Assembly: GCA_036655895.1 (NCBI GenBank)
Contig: JAVVPF010000005.1
Location: forward strand, 1 to 64,000
Direction of reading: 5' to 3'
From: Cloacibacillus sp.
Lineage (GTDB): Bacteria > Synergistota > Synergistia > Synergistales > Synergistaceae
DNA: 64,000 nucleotides
This document shows positions 1-9,029 of the stretch, one piece after another. The number at the start of each line of letters is the position of its first letter. The stretch's first letter is position 1. The notes under the pieces were generated by a model. The model had not been told where the DNA came from. It made no database searches and saw nothing but the letters and a program-made list of their open reading frames with translations. Both the position numbers and the translations under genes were made by a program.

Positions 1-16
1 CAGCGCTGCGCTAAAC

Positions 17-38
17 GGCCGCCATCTTTATGGCGGCC
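17..38. terminator. Terminator-like hairpin at window edge
   Basis: A perfect 8-bp stem (GGCCGCCA / TGGCGGCC) closes a 6-nt loop and is followed by only a short T stretch. It probably ends a gene lying left of the window. Nothing else convincing is visible up to the rnfC ribosome binding site: the stretch is AT-rich, and a weak TTGACC (176-181) lies 17 bp before TTATTT. Confidence 0.5.
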
Positions 39-347
39 TTAAGTATTCAAATTTTTCATAATTAAAAATTCTTTTAAATGTTTTATGAGGTATATTTTAT
101 GCGAAATTGGATAATTTTTTAAGAAAATTATAAAACGGCCCTTTTTACCGTATATATCTTTGGAATTTGGACCTATTGACCGATGCTTTTTCTTTTGTTT
201 ATTTGTGAAAGCGCCTTTTTTCCTTACATAAAATACTTCTGTTTTTCGACATAAATGATAGAATAATGCTTTGGATTTATGGTTGGTTATTCGCTGAGAG
301 TGACTTTACTAAAATTTTTTACCATATATATAAGGAGGAACGATTTA

Positions 348-1685
348 ATGAGGCTTCCGACATTCTGGGGAGGAATACATCCGCCGCAGAACAAAGATTT
401 AACCGTAAATGAGGAGATCGAGTCATATCTTCCAACCGGAGAGCTGGTTTTTCCAATGGCGCAGAACATAGGCGCTCCTTGCTCGCCCGTGGTGGCCAAG
501 GGAGACCGTGTGCTTGTCGGCACACGCGTCGGCAACAACGACGCCTTCGTCTCCGCACCGATACTGTCGAGCGTCTCCGGCACAGTCAAAGAGGTCGCCA
601 TGAGGATGACGACGCCGGGACTCTTTGAGAACTGCGTGGTCGTTGAAAACGACGGGCTTTACGAACTGGCGCCGGAATGGAAGCCCCTTGAAAATTACGA
701 AAGCGCCGACCCGAAGGAATATATCAAACGCGTGCGGGATGCCGGAATAGTCGGCTTCGGCGGCGCCACCTTCCCGGCCGCGGTAAAACTTTCGCCGCCT
801 CCGACCGCTAAGATCAAATGGCTTATCATAAACGGCGTGGAATGCGAGCCGTACCTCAACTGCGACAACAGGCTGATGCTTGAGGAGACGGACAAGATAC
901 TCAAAGGCCTCCGGCTGATGCTGCGTCTCTTCCCCGGGGCGGAGGGCGTAATAGCAATCGAAAACAACAAACCCGCGGCGATCGCCGCTATGAACGACGC
1001 GATCGTAAAGGGCGGCTTCAACAACATGACGGTGCAGCCCCTTATGGTGAAATACCCGCAGGGCGCTGAGAAAATGCTCATAGAGGCTATCACCGGGCAG
1101 GAATATCCGCTTTCAAAGCTGCCGGCCGACGTAGGCTGCATAATCTTCAACGTCCGCACGACGCACCAGATATACGAGGCGATCGTAGAGGGAAAGCCCG
1201 CGGTCGAACGTATAGTGACGGTAACGGGAGACGCGATAGCGCGGCCGAAAAACATAAAGACGCCTCTTGGTACCTGCGTGCGCGAGCTGATAGAGCTTGC
1301 CGGCGGCTTCCGAGAACAGCCTGTGAAAATACTTTCCGGCGGCCCGATGATGGGCACGTCAATGCGCTCCATCGACGTACCTGTCGTAAAGGGCACGTCG
1401 GGCATCCTTGCCCTTACGGCAAATTCGGCGATGCTGCGGCCCATCACGGCCTGTCTGCATTGCGGGCGCTGCGTCACCGCCTGCCCGATGGGACTTGTGC
1501 CAAGCGCGCTCGACCCGCTTGTACACGCGCGTCTTTACGACCGTTTTGAACAGGAGGGCGGCATGAACTGCATCGAATGCGGAAGCTGCACCTACATGTG
1601 TCCGGCAAACCGCCCGCTGACCCAGGGCTGCCGCGACGGCAAGGCTTCGGTCAACGCAATGCGCAGAAAGGCGGCTGCTAAATAA
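348..1685 (+). CDS. rnfC: Rnf complex subunit RnfC (NADH-binding, 4Fe-4S)
   Basis: Peripheral subunit of the Rnf ion-translocating ferredoxin:NAD+ oxidoreductase, where NAD(H) exchanges electrons. The 445-residue protein shows the RnfC start (MRLPTFWGGIHPP) and two ferredoxin CxxCxxC...CP motifs near residues 369 and 408. The ATG at 348 is chosen because AAGGAGGA lies 8 bases before it; an in-frame ATG at 279 would add 23 residues with no ribosome binding site. It is first in the order C-D-G-E-A-B, and its stop codon overlaps the rnfD start (TAATG), so the genes are translationally coupled. Family identification is secure; the coupling ion (H+ or Na+) cannot be read from the sequence. Confidence 0.96.
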   Translation: MRLPTFWGGIHPPQNKDLTVNEEIESYLPTGELVFPMAQNIGAPCSPVVAKGDRVLVGTRVGNNDAFVSAPILSSVSGTVKEVAMRMTTPGLFENCVVVENDGLYELAPEWKPLENYESADPKEYIKRVRDAGIVGFGGATFPAAVKLSPPPTAKIKWLIINGVECEPYLNCDNRLMLEETDKILKGLRLMLRLFPGAEGVIAIENNKPAAIAAMNDAIVKGGFNNMTVQPLMVKYPQGAEKMLIEAITGQEYPLSKLPADVGCIIFNVRTTHQIYEAIVEGKPAVERIVTVTGDAIARPKNIKTPLGTCVRELIELAGGFREQPVKILSGGPMMGTSMRSIDVPVVKGTSGILALTANSAMLRPITACLHCGRCVTACPMGLVPSALDPLVHARLYDRFEQEGGMNCIECGSCTYMCPANRPLTQGCRDGKASVNAMRRKAAAK

Positions 1686-2614
1686 TGGAAAGATTACTGG
1701 TAGTATCAAGCTCCCCGCATATACACTCACCGCTTGAGACGCCCAAGATAATGGGCTGGGTGCTAGCGGCGCTCGCCCCGGCGGGCTTGGCGGGAGTCTA
1801 CTTCTTCGGGCTTCGCGCGGCGGCCGTCATGGCAGTCTGCGTCGCGTCGTGCGTGTTTTTTGAATATCTCTGGGAAAAGCTGACAAAACGTCCCGTGACG
1901 GTATCCGACCTTTCCGCCGCGGTGACGGGACTGCTTCTTGCCTACAATCTGCCGCCGACCATCCCCTTCTGGATGGCGGCGGCCGGTTCTGCCTTTGCCA
2001 TAATAATAGTTAAGCAGATGTACGGCGGACTTGGGGCGAACTTCGTGAACCCTGCGCTTGCCGCGCGCGCCGCGATGCTGACAAGCTGGCCCGTGCCCAT
2101 GACTACATGGACGCTTGACGGCGTATCCGGCGCGACTCCGCTTGCCCTCATCAAAATGGGCGCGGTGGACAAGCTGCCGAGCCTTCAAAACCTCTTTATC
2201 GGCAACATCGGAGGCTGCATCGGAGAAACTTCGGCTATAGCGCTGCTTATCGGCTTTGGCATCCTGCTTGCGAAAGACATCATAAAATGGCAGATACCAG
2301 TCATCTACGTGGCGACGGTGGCGGTGCTATGCACGGTATACGGCAGACCGGTCGGCCCAGTTTACGAGGTGCTGACGGGCGGCCTGCTGCTTGGCGCCAT
2401 CTTCATGGCAACCGACTACACGACGTCGCCGATAACAGTCAAAGGGCAGATGATCTTCGCCGCGGGCTGCGGACTTCTGACCGCGCTCATACGCACATGG
2501 GGCGGATATCCAGAGGGCGTCTCCTACTCTATTTTGATAATGAACCTCGTTGTGCCGCTCATAGACCGTTTTACAAAGCCGCACATCTTTGGAGAGGTGA
2601 AGAAAAATGGCTAA
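1685..2614 (+). CDS. rnfD: Rnf complex membrane subunit RnfD
   Basis: Integral membrane flavoprotein of the Rnf complex, 309 residues with about nine hydrophobic segments. The motif GVSGATPL near residue 150 holds the threonine that carries covalently bound FMN in RnfD/NqrB relatives. The start shares one base with the rnfC stop, and the end overlaps rnfG by eight bases. Length is usual for the family. Together with RnfG it passes electrons through the membrane arm. Confidence 0.95.
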   Translation: MERLLVVSSSPHIHSPLETPKIMGWVLAALAPAGLAGVYFFGLRAAAVMAVCVASCVFFEYLWEKLTKRPVTVSDLSAAVTGLLLAYNLPPTIPFWMAAAGSAFAIIIVKQMYGGLGANFVNPALAARAAMLTSWPVPMTTWTLDGVSGATPLALIKMGAVDKLPSLQNLFIGNIGGCIGETSAIALLIGFGILLAKDIIKWQIPVIYVATVAVLCTVYGRPVGPVYEVLTGGLLLGAIFMATDYTTSPITVKGQMIFAAGCGLLTALIRTWGGYPEGVSYSILIMNLVVPLIDRFTKPHIFGEVKKNG

Positions 2615-3227
2615 AATCTTAAGGCTGGGACTTGTGCTTTTTATAATAACGGCCGTCACCGGCATCATTCTTGGCGGCGTCTACACTCTGACGCTTGAAC
2701 CTATACGCCTGACGCAGCTTCGCGAAAAGAACGAAGCTCTGGCCTCGACGCTGCCGGGCGCAACAGCGTTCAAAGAAATACCCGTCAAGCCAGGCTCCGG
2801 CATCGTAAAAGACGCCTACGAAGGCACGGCCGACGGAAAACTGATAGGCTACAACTTCACTGTGACGCCGAAGGGATACGGCGGCCTCATCACTCTCGTA
2901 GTAGGCATGACGCCCGACGCCCAGGTGACAAACATCAAGATACTGGCGCACACGGAAACTCCGGGACTCGGCGCGAAGGCGGTAGACGCGGCCTTCACCG
3001 AACAGTTCAAGCTGAAGAAGGTCGAGGAGATATTCGTCTCCAAGACTCCCGTCGAAGCGGATGATCAGATACAGGCCATATCGGGAGCCACGATAACCTC
3101 GCGCGCCGTGGCCTCCGGAGTCAACGCGGCCACCAAATATTTGAAGCGCGACATACAGGGCGCCGCTGCGCCTGCGGAAGACGATAAGCCCGACGCCGCA
3201 AGCTCGGCAAGCCAGAAGGGGGAATAG
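2607..3227 (+). CDS. rnfG: Rnf complex FMN-binding subunit RnfG
   Basis: Membrane-anchored subunit with a single N-terminal transmembrane helix (about residues 7-30) followed by an FMN-binding domain outside the membrane. The SGATITS motif near residue 160 contains the threonine to which FMN is phosphoester-linked in RnfG/NqrC. The 206-residue length fits the family. The C-terminal 20 residues are acidic and Ala/Ser-rich, probably a disordered tail. The gene overlaps rnfD by eight bases and sits four bases before rnfE. Confidence 0.95.
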   Translation: MAKILRLGLVLFIITAVTGIILGGVYTLTLEPIRLTQLREKNEALASTLPGATAFKEIPVKPGSGIVKDAYEGTADGKLIGYNFTVTPKGYGGLITLVVGMTPDAQVTNIKILAHTETPGLGAKAVDAAFTEQFKLKKVEEIFVSKTPVEADDQIQAISGATITSRAVASGVNAATKYLKRDIQGAAAPAEDDKPDAASSASQKGE

Positions 3228-3231
3228 GACG

Positions 3232-3981
3232 ATGCAGAATCCTCTTAAACTGATCACAAACGGCATAATAACGGAAAACCCGACCTTCGTGCTGGTGCTC
3301 GGCATGTGCCCGACGCTCGCAGTAACGTCGAGCGCCATAAACGGCATCGGCATGGGCCTTGCGGCTACCGCCGTTCTGATGGGCTCAAACGTCGCCGTCT
3401 CCGCCATCAGGAAGTTCATACCGGACGAGATACGCATCCCGGCCTTCATCGTAGTGATAGCGGGCTTCGTAACGGTGGTACAGCTTCTGATCTCAGGATA
3501 TGCTCCGGCGCTGAACCAGTCGCTTGGCATATTCATACCGCTCATCGTCGTCAACTGCATAATTCTCGCGCGCGCTGAGGCCTTCGCCTTCAAAAACGGC
3601 GTCGTAGACTCGCTATTTGACGGCCTTGGAATGGGGCTCGGCTTCACTTTGGCCCTCACCGTCATAGGCGCTATACGCGAACTGCTCGGCAACGGCAGCG
3701 TCTTTGGACATACGCTGCTTCCCGCCGCGCTCTACCAGCCGGCGCTTCTCGTCATCCTGGCCCCTGGCGGCTTCATCACGCTGGGCATACTGATGGCGCT
3801 CTTCCGCAATCATCAGATAAAAAAAGAAGAGAAGGCAAACGAGGGCATCCCGTCGTCATTTGACGGCTGGCAGCAGCTCAGCGCCTGTTCCGGCTGCTCG
3901 CTGAAAAATATCTGCGGCGGCGGCGACGCAAAGGTCGTCTGCGCTAAATCGGCCGCTGAAACAAAGGAGGCCGTTAAATAA
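3232..3981 (+). CDS. rnfE: Rnf complex subunit RnfE with Cys-rich C-terminal tail
   Basis: Integral membrane subunit forming the RnfA/RnfE pair that holds an intramembrane iron-sulfur centre in the Rnf/Nqr families. The N-terminus (ENPTFVLVLGMCPTLAVT) includes the conserved membrane cysteine. The protein is 249 residues, longer than the roughly 200-230 I expect. The extra part, from about residue 210, is soluble and holds a CxxC-x5-C pattern and a further cysteine (near residues 219-236), a possible extra metal site. Its stop overlaps the rnfA start by one base. Confidence 0.93.
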   Translation: MQNPLKLITNGIITENPTFVLVLGMCPTLAVTSSAINGIGMGLAATAVLMGSNVAVSAIRKFIPDEIRIPAFIVVIAGFVTVVQLLISGYAPALNQSLGIFIPLIVVNCIILARAEAFAFKNGVVDSLFDGLGMGLGFTLALTVIGAIRELLGNGSVFGHTLLPAALYQPALLVILAPGGFITLGILMALFRNHQIKKEEKANEGIPSSFDGWQQLSACSGCSLKNICGGGDAKVVCAKSAAETKEAVK

Positions 3982-4559
3982 TGTCCTACCTCGCACTGTT
4001 TATAAGCTCCATTTTCGTACAGAACATACTGCTCGCGCGCTTTCTCGGCTGCTGCCCCTTCCTTGGGGTCTCAAGCCAGCTTGAGACGGCGAAGGGCATG
4101 GGCGTCGCGGTCGTATTCGTAACCACCTTCGCCGCGATAATGACATGGCTGGCCTATGAGTTCATCCTCGTTCCGATGGGGCTCGAATATCTCTACACGC
4201 TGGCCTTCATACTGATAATAGCGGCGCTCGTCCAGTTCGTAGAGATAGTGCTCAAAAAGGTGATGCCGGGGCTTTACAAGTCGCTTGGCATCTTCCTCCC
4301 GCTCATTACGACAAACTGCGCCGTGCTCGGCGTGGCAGTCATAAACATGAACGAAAAATACGGACTGCTTGAGTCGATCGTAAACGCGGTAGGCTCATCC
4401 GCGGGCTTTTTGCTCGCCATCGTGCTGATGGCCGGCATCCGCGAACGCATTGAGATGAACACGGAGATGCCGCGCTGCCTGCGCGGGCTTCCGATAGCGC
4501 TGGTGACGGCGGGGCTCATGTCGATAGCCTTCATGGGCTTCAACGGCCTCATCAAGTAA
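3981..4559 (+). CDS. rnfA: Rnf complex membrane subunit RnfA
   Basis: Partner of RnfE in the membrane core, 192 residues, six hydrophobic segments, with the conserved stretch QNILLARFLGCCPFLGVS near the N-terminus supplying the cysteine that coordinates the intramembrane Fe-S cluster in homologues. The ATG overlaps the rnfE stop, and rnfB follows after a few bases with its Shine-Dalgarno touching the rnfA stop. Length and sequence match the family closely. Confidence 0.95.
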   Translation: MSYLALFISSIFVQNILLARFLGCCPFLGVSSQLETAKGMGVAVVFVTTFAAIMTWLAYEFILVPMGLEYLYTLAFILIIAALVQFVEIVLKKVMPGLYKSLGIFLPLITTNCAVLGVAVINMNEKYGLLESIVNAVGSSAGFLLAIVLMAGIRERIEMNTEMPRCLRGLPIALVTAGLMSIAFMGFNGLIK

Positions 4560-4571
4560 GGAGGAATGATT

Positions 4572-5438
4572 ATGGAAGGTATGCTCTATCCAATGCTTGT
4601 AATGGGCGGCCTGGGAGTAGTCTTCGGCGGCCTCCTTGCTTTCGCCTCCGAAAAATTCAAGGTCGAGGTCGACCCGCGCCAGAGTGAGATACGCGCGAAA
4701 CTTCCCGGCGCCAACTGCGGCGGCTGCGGATTTCCCGGCTGCGACGGCTACGCCGACGCCTGCGTCAACGCCGGCGCGAAACCTAACCTCTGCGCCGCGG
4801 CAGGCCCCGAAGTAGCGGCGGAAATAGCCGCCATTTTGGGCGTAGCGGCCGAGGAGGCCGAACCGATGGTGGCCTACGTAAAATGTCAGGGCACGACGCA
4901 GAAGACCGTCAAGGACTGCGTCTATATGGGCGTCCACGACTGCCGCGAGGCCGCTGTAGTGCCTGGCAAGGGCCCCAGCGCCTGCACCTTCGGCTGCATG
5001 GGCTTTGGCACCTGCGTCTCTGTCTGCGCCTTTGGCGCAGTGAAAATAGCGGACGGCGTAGCTAAAGTCGACCCGGAAAAATGCGTCGCATGCGGCGCCT
5101 GCGTAAACGAATGTCCGCGCAGCGTCATCACGCTCGTCCCCAGGAAATCAAAGGTCCAGGTCGCCTGCAGTAACCCGCTGAAAGGCCCGCTGGTAAAACA
5201 GGTCTGCTCCGTGGGCTGCATAGGGTGCGGCATCTGCGCCAAGGTCTGCCCCGTCAAAGCCGCTACGTTAAACGGCGCGCTTGCGCAGATAGACCCCGCG
5301 ACCTGCATAAACTGCGGCCTGTGCGCCACAAAGTGCCCCGTAAAGGCCATAACGGACTCACGCCCGCCGCGCGTGCTGCCCCCAATGCCGCCTGTGAACG
5401 CTGCGGAAGAAAAAAGCTCGCAGCCCGTCTCCGCATAA
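4572..5438 (+). CDS. rnfB: Rnf complex ferredoxin-type subunit RnfB
   Basis: Electron-entry subunit that accepts electrons from reduced ferredoxin. A hydrophobic N-terminal anchor (residues 1-25) is followed by the CGGCGFPGCDGYADAC cluster near residue 49 and then four ferredoxin-like cysteine motifs, more than the two of E. coli RsxB but usual for anaerobe RnfB. The start at 4572 is preferred over the ATG at 4566 because GGAGGA (4560-4565) abuts the earlier one and lies 6 bases before the later one. The protein is 288 residues with a proline-rich, charged tail. It is the last gene of the operon and is followed by a terminator. Confidence 0.95.
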   Translation: MEGMLYPMLVMGGLGVVFGGLLAFASEKFKVEVDPRQSEIRAKLPGANCGGCGFPGCDGYADACVNAGAKPNLCAAAGPEVAAEIAAILGVAAEEAEPMVAYVKCQGTTQKTVKDCVYMGVHDCREAAVVPGKGPSACTFGCMGFGTCVSVCAFGAVKIADGVAKVDPEKCVACGACVNECPRSVITLVPRKSKVQVACSNPLKGPLVKQVCSVGCIGCGICAKVCPVKAATLNGALAQIDPATCINCGLCATKCPVKAITDSRPPRVLPPMPPVNAAEEKSSQPVSA

Positions 5439-5457
5439 ACAATACGATACCAATAAT

Positions 5458-5495
5458 AAAAGGCGTCCATGATATATCATGGATGCCTTTTGCCT
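5458..5495 (+). terminator. Terminator of the rnf operon
   Basis: A 15-bp stem (AAAGGCGTCCATGAT paired with ATCATGGATGCCTTT, one G-T pair) with a very short loop ends in TTTT directly after rnfB. Confidence 0.85.
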
Positions 5496-5544
5496 TGTGT
5501 ACAGCGGCGGGCTGCGCGCCCTTTTCCTTTAGCGCAAGAGATGA

Positions 5545-5573
5545 AAAAAGCCGCTATCTAGCGGCTTTTATTT
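5545..5573. terminator. Bidirectional terminator
   Basis: AAAAGCCGCT (5545-5554... ) pairs with AGCGGCTTTT across a short loop, with A and T runs on both sides. It can stop transcripts from rnfB and from the convergent small membrane-protein gene on the minus strand. Confidence 0.8.
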
Positions 5574-5585
5574 GTTGTGACGGTT

Positions 5586-5858
5586 TTACTTTTTCTCAAG
5601 CGGCGGCAGCGGCTTTATCTCTTCGTCTTCCTGGAACTCCGTGTGCGGCTGGGCCGCCTCAACTTTGTCGTCCACCCATTTTTCAACCTTGTCGTAGAAG
5701 GCGTCGGACCACGACGGATTTTCCCACAGCTTCTTTTTTGCAGTTATGGAAAAACAGGCGGACATCATCGCGCCGAAATAAAAGTATGGGTGCTGCGTCG
5801 CAAGCGCTATTGCGAAAAATATAAAACATAACGATGCAAACAAATCTCTGTAAAACAT
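5586..5858 (-). CDS. Small membrane protein of unknown function
   Basis: A 90-residue protein I do not recognise. The first 35 residues are hydrophobic (one or two membrane segments); the remainder is soluble, acidic and proline-rich, ending in PLPPLEKK. An AAGGA ribosome binding site lies about ten bases upstream of the ATG, and a bidirectional terminator lies just past the stop, which supports a real gene. It is transcribed alone, convergent to rnf. Confidence 0.6.
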   Translation of the reverse strand: MFYRDLFASLCFIFFAIALATQHPYFYFGAMMSACFSITAKKKLWENPSWSDAFYDKVEKWVDDKVEAAQPHTEFQEDEEIKPLPPLEKK

Positions 5859-5949
5859 TTTTTTTGCCGTCCTTCATCTATCGATTTAACTTGATCTAGC
5901 CGCCTCTTATACCGGGCCTCTTATTCTCTATTATATCCTAAAGGCCATT

Positions 5950-5979
5950 AAAAAAGCGCCCCGATGAAGGGGCGCTTTT
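5950..5979 (-). terminator. Terminator of the TRAP transporter operon
   Basis: An 11-bp perfect stem AAAAGCGCCCC / GGGGCGCTTTT with a 6-nt loop. On the minus strand it is followed by a run of T, just past the dctM stop. Confidence 0.88.
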
Positions 5980-5995
5980 GTTGTTTTGATTCAGA

Positions 5996-7312
5996 TCACC
6001 ACGGCACGCCGAGAATGAAGTGCGGCATGAAGAGAACGAGCTTCGGTATGTAGGCCGTTACGAGCAGCACCGGTATCCAGCAGAGCACCATGAAGGTGAG
6101 CGCCGGTTTCATTATCTCGTTGATGGCGGCCCCTCCAACTCGGCCGGAGAGGTACAAGACTGGCGCCGCAGGCGGCGTTATGCAGCCAAGCGCGGTGTTG
6201 ACGCCAACGACCGCCGCGTAATGGACGGGGTTGATGCCAAGTTCCATTATTATCGGCAGCAGTATCGGCGTAGTGAGTACGACGACGCTGATGTCGTCCA
6301 TGAGCATCCCCATCAGAACGAGGAAGACGTTGATCATGAACATGATGACCCACTTGTTGGTGGAGATGGAATAGAAGAGGTAGAGCACCTTTCCGGGAAG
6401 GTCCTCAAGTATGTAGAGCCTTGAGAGCATTGAGACGGAATAGAGCATTACCATGATGACGCCTGTCGTAATGGAGCATTCCACGACGATGAGATAGAGC
6501 GACTTCCATGTGAGCCCTTTATAGACGTAGAGGCCTATCGGGATGCAGTAGAGCACCGCCAGCGCCGAGGCTTCCGTCGTCGTCATTACGCCGCCGTAGA
6601 TGCCGCCAAGCACCATTACAGGCATAAAGAGGGCGGGGATGGCGAGGCGTCCGCGTGAAAGGAACATATCCATACGGTCTTTGCCTGTGCGCTTCTGTGT
6701 GACGAAGACCTGCTTATTGTCGCGAAGCATCCAGACGTTGACCAGCGAGATAAGGATCGTGGTCACGATGCCTGGGCCTATCGTCGAGAGGAAACAGGCC
6801 AGCACCGAGATGCCGCTTATCCACGCGAAGATGATGAGCGTGGCGTTCGGCGGGATGAGCAGTCCAAGCAGAGAGGCGTTTGCCATCAGCGCGCAGGCGT
6901 GTCCCATAGGATATCCGCCCTGCCTGAAACGCGGGAACATGATGGCGCCGATGCAGGAGAGCGTCGCGCAGGCGGCGCCGCAGATCGAGCCGAATACCGC
7001 GCAGGAGACTGTGCCGACGATACCGAGTCCGCCCTTGATGTGTCCAACGAAGACGTCGACCATATCGATTAGCTTTTCAGCGATGCGTCCGCGCTCCATG
7101 ATGCCGCCGGCCAGTATGAACATCGCAATAGCTATGAGCGAGACGGAATTCATCTGAGTGAAGCCATAAGGCAGAAGCTGGGTCGGCTGATAGCCCGTCA
7201 TATCTGGGCCGCCGAAGAATATGAGCCACGCGCATGAAGCCATGAAGCTTACAGGCACTGGAACGCCTATTACGAGTGTTGCTATGAGTATTATCAATGC
7301 TATATAAATCAT
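5996..7312 (-). CDS. dctM: TRAP transporter large permease (DctM family)
   Basis: Twelve-helix membrane subunit that moves the substrate using a cation gradient in tripartite ATP-independent periplasmic transporters. It is 438 residues, highly hydrophobic, and contains the family pattern of glycine-rich loops (PPNATLIIFAWISG near residue 160, CITPPAAPVLY near residue 365). It overlaps the start of the small-subunit gene dctQ by four bases (ATGA) and is followed by a strong terminator. Substrate is not deducible; carboxylates are usual for the family. Confidence 0.93.
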   Translation of the reverse strand: MIYIALIILIATLVIGVPVPVSFMASCAWLIFFGGPDMTGYQPTQLLPYGFTQMNSVSLIAIAMFILAGGIMERGRIAEKLIDMVDVFVGHIKGGLGIVGTVSCAVFGSICGAACATLSCIGAIMFPRFRQGGYPMGHACALMANASLLGLLIPPNATLIIFAWISGISVLACFLSTIGPGIVTTILISLVNVWMLRDNKQVFVTQKRTGKDRMDMFLSRGRLAIPALFMPVMVLGGIYGGVMTTTEASALAVLYCIPIGLYVYKGLTWKSLYLIVVECSITTGVIMVMLYSVSMLSRLYILEDLPGKVLYLFYSISTNKWVIMFMINVFLVLMGMLMDDISVVVLTTPILLPIIMELGINPVHYAAVVGVNTALGCITPPAAPVLYLSGRVGGAAINEIMKPALTFMVLCWIPVLLVTAYIPKLVLFMPHFILGVPW

Positions 7313-7911
7313 TTGTTTTTACCTCCCGAAATCAGAGCTTGAGCCGCCCTTATAAAGTCCCAAAGGAAATAGTAGGACATGGACAGAAGCCCCAGGAAAA
7401 TCGAGATATATGCTGTCCACAGCGGAATACGCCAGGCGACTGTACGCGGTATCGCGACGCCAGTGCCAAGCGGTCCCATAAATCCGAAGACGAGATAATC
7501 CCAGCCGTATTTTGTGAAAAGAAGCGTCACGGTAAGCGTGATAAATGTCTTCACGCACATGAGCAGCCTTTTTGGGGTCCCCTCTTTGACGTAGGACTGG
7601 ACAAGGTCCGCGGAAACGTGCGAACCCGCGAAGGCTCCGTATCCCGCGCCCATGAAATAGAGCCAGAAGGCGAATATCTTTATCCATTCCTCATAGCCGT
7701 AAAGGTCCATTTCAAAAACGTATCTCATTACTGTAGCGGCGCTTATTATGACGGTAAGCAGCATGCACATCGTAAAGCAGATCATTGAATAGATGCTTAT
7801 GGTGAGCTTATCAAAAAAGCATTTTGGTTTTCTTACGGACGACTGAACCTCTTCATCCGCCGGTATACAAGGCTCCACCTTGATATCCTTTATCTCTTCT
7901 CCCAAGGACAT
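7309..7911 (-). CDS. dctQ: TRAP transporter small permease (DctQ family)
   Basis: Four-helix membrane subunit that joins DctM in the TRAP translocator. It has 200 residues with an unusually long charged N-terminus (about 40 residues) before the first helix. The ATG at 7911 is supported by AAAGGAG nine bases upstream. It is translationally coupled to dctM and separated from the binding-protein gene by a hairpin that probably lowers its expression relative to dctP. Confidence 0.9.
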   Translation of the reverse strand: MSLGEEIKDIKVEPCIPADEEVQSSVRKPKCFFDKLTISIYSMICFTMCMLLTVIISAATVMRYVFEMDLYGYEEWIKIFAFWLYFMGAGYGAFAGSHVSADLVQSYVKEGTPKRLLMCVKTFITLTVTLLFTKYGWDYLVFGFMGPLGTGVAIPRTVAWRIPLWTAYISIFLGLLSMSYYFLWDFIRAAQALISGGKNK

Positions 7912-7930
7912 GTACGCAACTCCTTTCAGA

Positions 7931-7978
7931 AAAGAAAAGCCTGAGGCCCTTTATATATGGGCGCTCCGGCTTTTCTTT
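7931..7978 (-). promoter_or_regulatory. Intercistronic hairpin between dctP and dctQ
   Basis: Perfect 11-bp arms (AAAGAAAAGCC / GGCTTTTCTTT) around a 26-nt loop. Such hairpins after a binding-protein gene usually act as partial terminators or 3' mRNA stabilisers, letting DctP outnumber the permease. The role here is inferred. Confidence 0.7.
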
Positions 7979-8027
7979 ATTGTTACCATTACGGCAAATA
8001 TCGTTTGCCCATAAGTTTTATTAAATA

Positions 8028-9029
8028 TTATTTGCCGCCGAGATTTTTCTTGAATTCCTTCATAAGCTCTACACCGGTACCGGCCTTGCCGACTTCTTCC
8101 CATGTCGAAACGCAGGCGTCCTTTATCGGCTTCAGCTGTGCTTCTGTGTACCTGTGGACTTTGATGCCCTTCTTCTCCATGAGCTTCATGTACTTCTCGT
8201 CTTCAGCCTTCGCGTTGTCGATGGATTTCAGCGTGTATTTCTTCGCTACGTCCATGAAGACCTTCTGATCTTCGGGGGTCAGTTTCTTCCATGACTTGTC
8301 GCTTACCATGTAGGCAAGATATTCCATCGAGTAGTTCGTCGCGTACCAGTTTTTGATAACGTCGCCAAGGATCGTGTAGGCGGCTGCTGTCGGATATCCG
8401 TCAACTGCGTCGCAGACGCCGGTCTGCATTGACTGATAAACGTCGGGATACGGGATGGTTATCGGACGATAGCCCATTGCTTTTGCGCCGAGCGTATAGA
8501 CTACCATGTTCGGTACGCGGGTGAGAACGCCCTTGTCGACCTTCGGGTTGAGCGGCTCTTTGACGGGCTTCGTTGAACCGATTCCGATGAATCCTTCAAC
8601 GTAGGAGCCGATAAGACGCACGCCGAGCTTTGACGTGAATTCATTTAGTTTTTCCGGAAGCCACGCCCCAGGGACGAGCTCCTTCTTCGCTGATTCATAA
8701 CCTGTTACAAATCCGTTTGTGTAGATTATTTCAAGGCGTGGGTCAAAGTCCGTAGCGACCGACATGCAGGCCATGTCGACTGTGCCGCGGATCATCTCTT
8801 CCATGACCAGCGAATAGTTTCCAAGCTGGCTTGCGGGATATACTTTGATCTCTACGCGTCCGTTTGTCTTCTGAGTGATTTCCTTCGCCATGGCGTCCAT
8901 CGTCTTCGTCGCCATGTGATCAGGCGGCGACTGGCCCGCGAAGCGGAATGTTACAGGGGCGGCCGTTGCAGGGCATACTGTGGCTACAAACAGGAACAAT
9001 ACTGCAAGCATAAGTGCAAATTTTTTCAC
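8028..9029 (-). CDS. dctP: TRAP transporter substrate-binding protein (DctP family)
   Basis: Secreted or periplasmic solute receptor of the TRAP system. A signal peptide (MKKFALMLAVLFLF... ending near ATAA, residue 23) is followed by the DctP fold with VYPASQLG near residue 65 and the conserved arginine in LTRVPNMVVY near residue 170 that usually binds a substrate carboxylate. It has 333 residues. The start is GTG at 9029 with AAGGGAG nine bases upstream. First gene of the dctPQM operon; a hairpin follows it. Confidence 0.94.
   Translation of the reverse strand: MKKFALMLAVLFLFVATVCPATAAPVTFRFAGQSPPDHMATKTMDAMAKEITQKTNGRVEIKVYPASQLGNYSLVMEEMIRGTVDMACMSVATDFDPRLEIIYTNGFVTGYESAKKELVPGAWLPEKLNEFTSKLGVRLIGSYVEGFIGIGSTKPVKEPLNPKVDKGVLTRVPNMVVYTLGAKAMGYRPITIPYPDVYQSMQTGVCDAVDGYPTAAAYTILGDVIKNWYATNYSMEYLAYMVSDKSWKKLTPEDQKVFMDVAKKYTLKSIDNAKAEDEKYMKLMEKKGIKVHRYTEAQLKPIKDACVSTWEEVGKAGTGVELMKEFKKNLGGK

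Noticed and set aside
279-347. Earlier ATG for rnfC
   Set aside because: The added 23 residues are not RnfC-like, and the ribosome binding site matches ATG 348.
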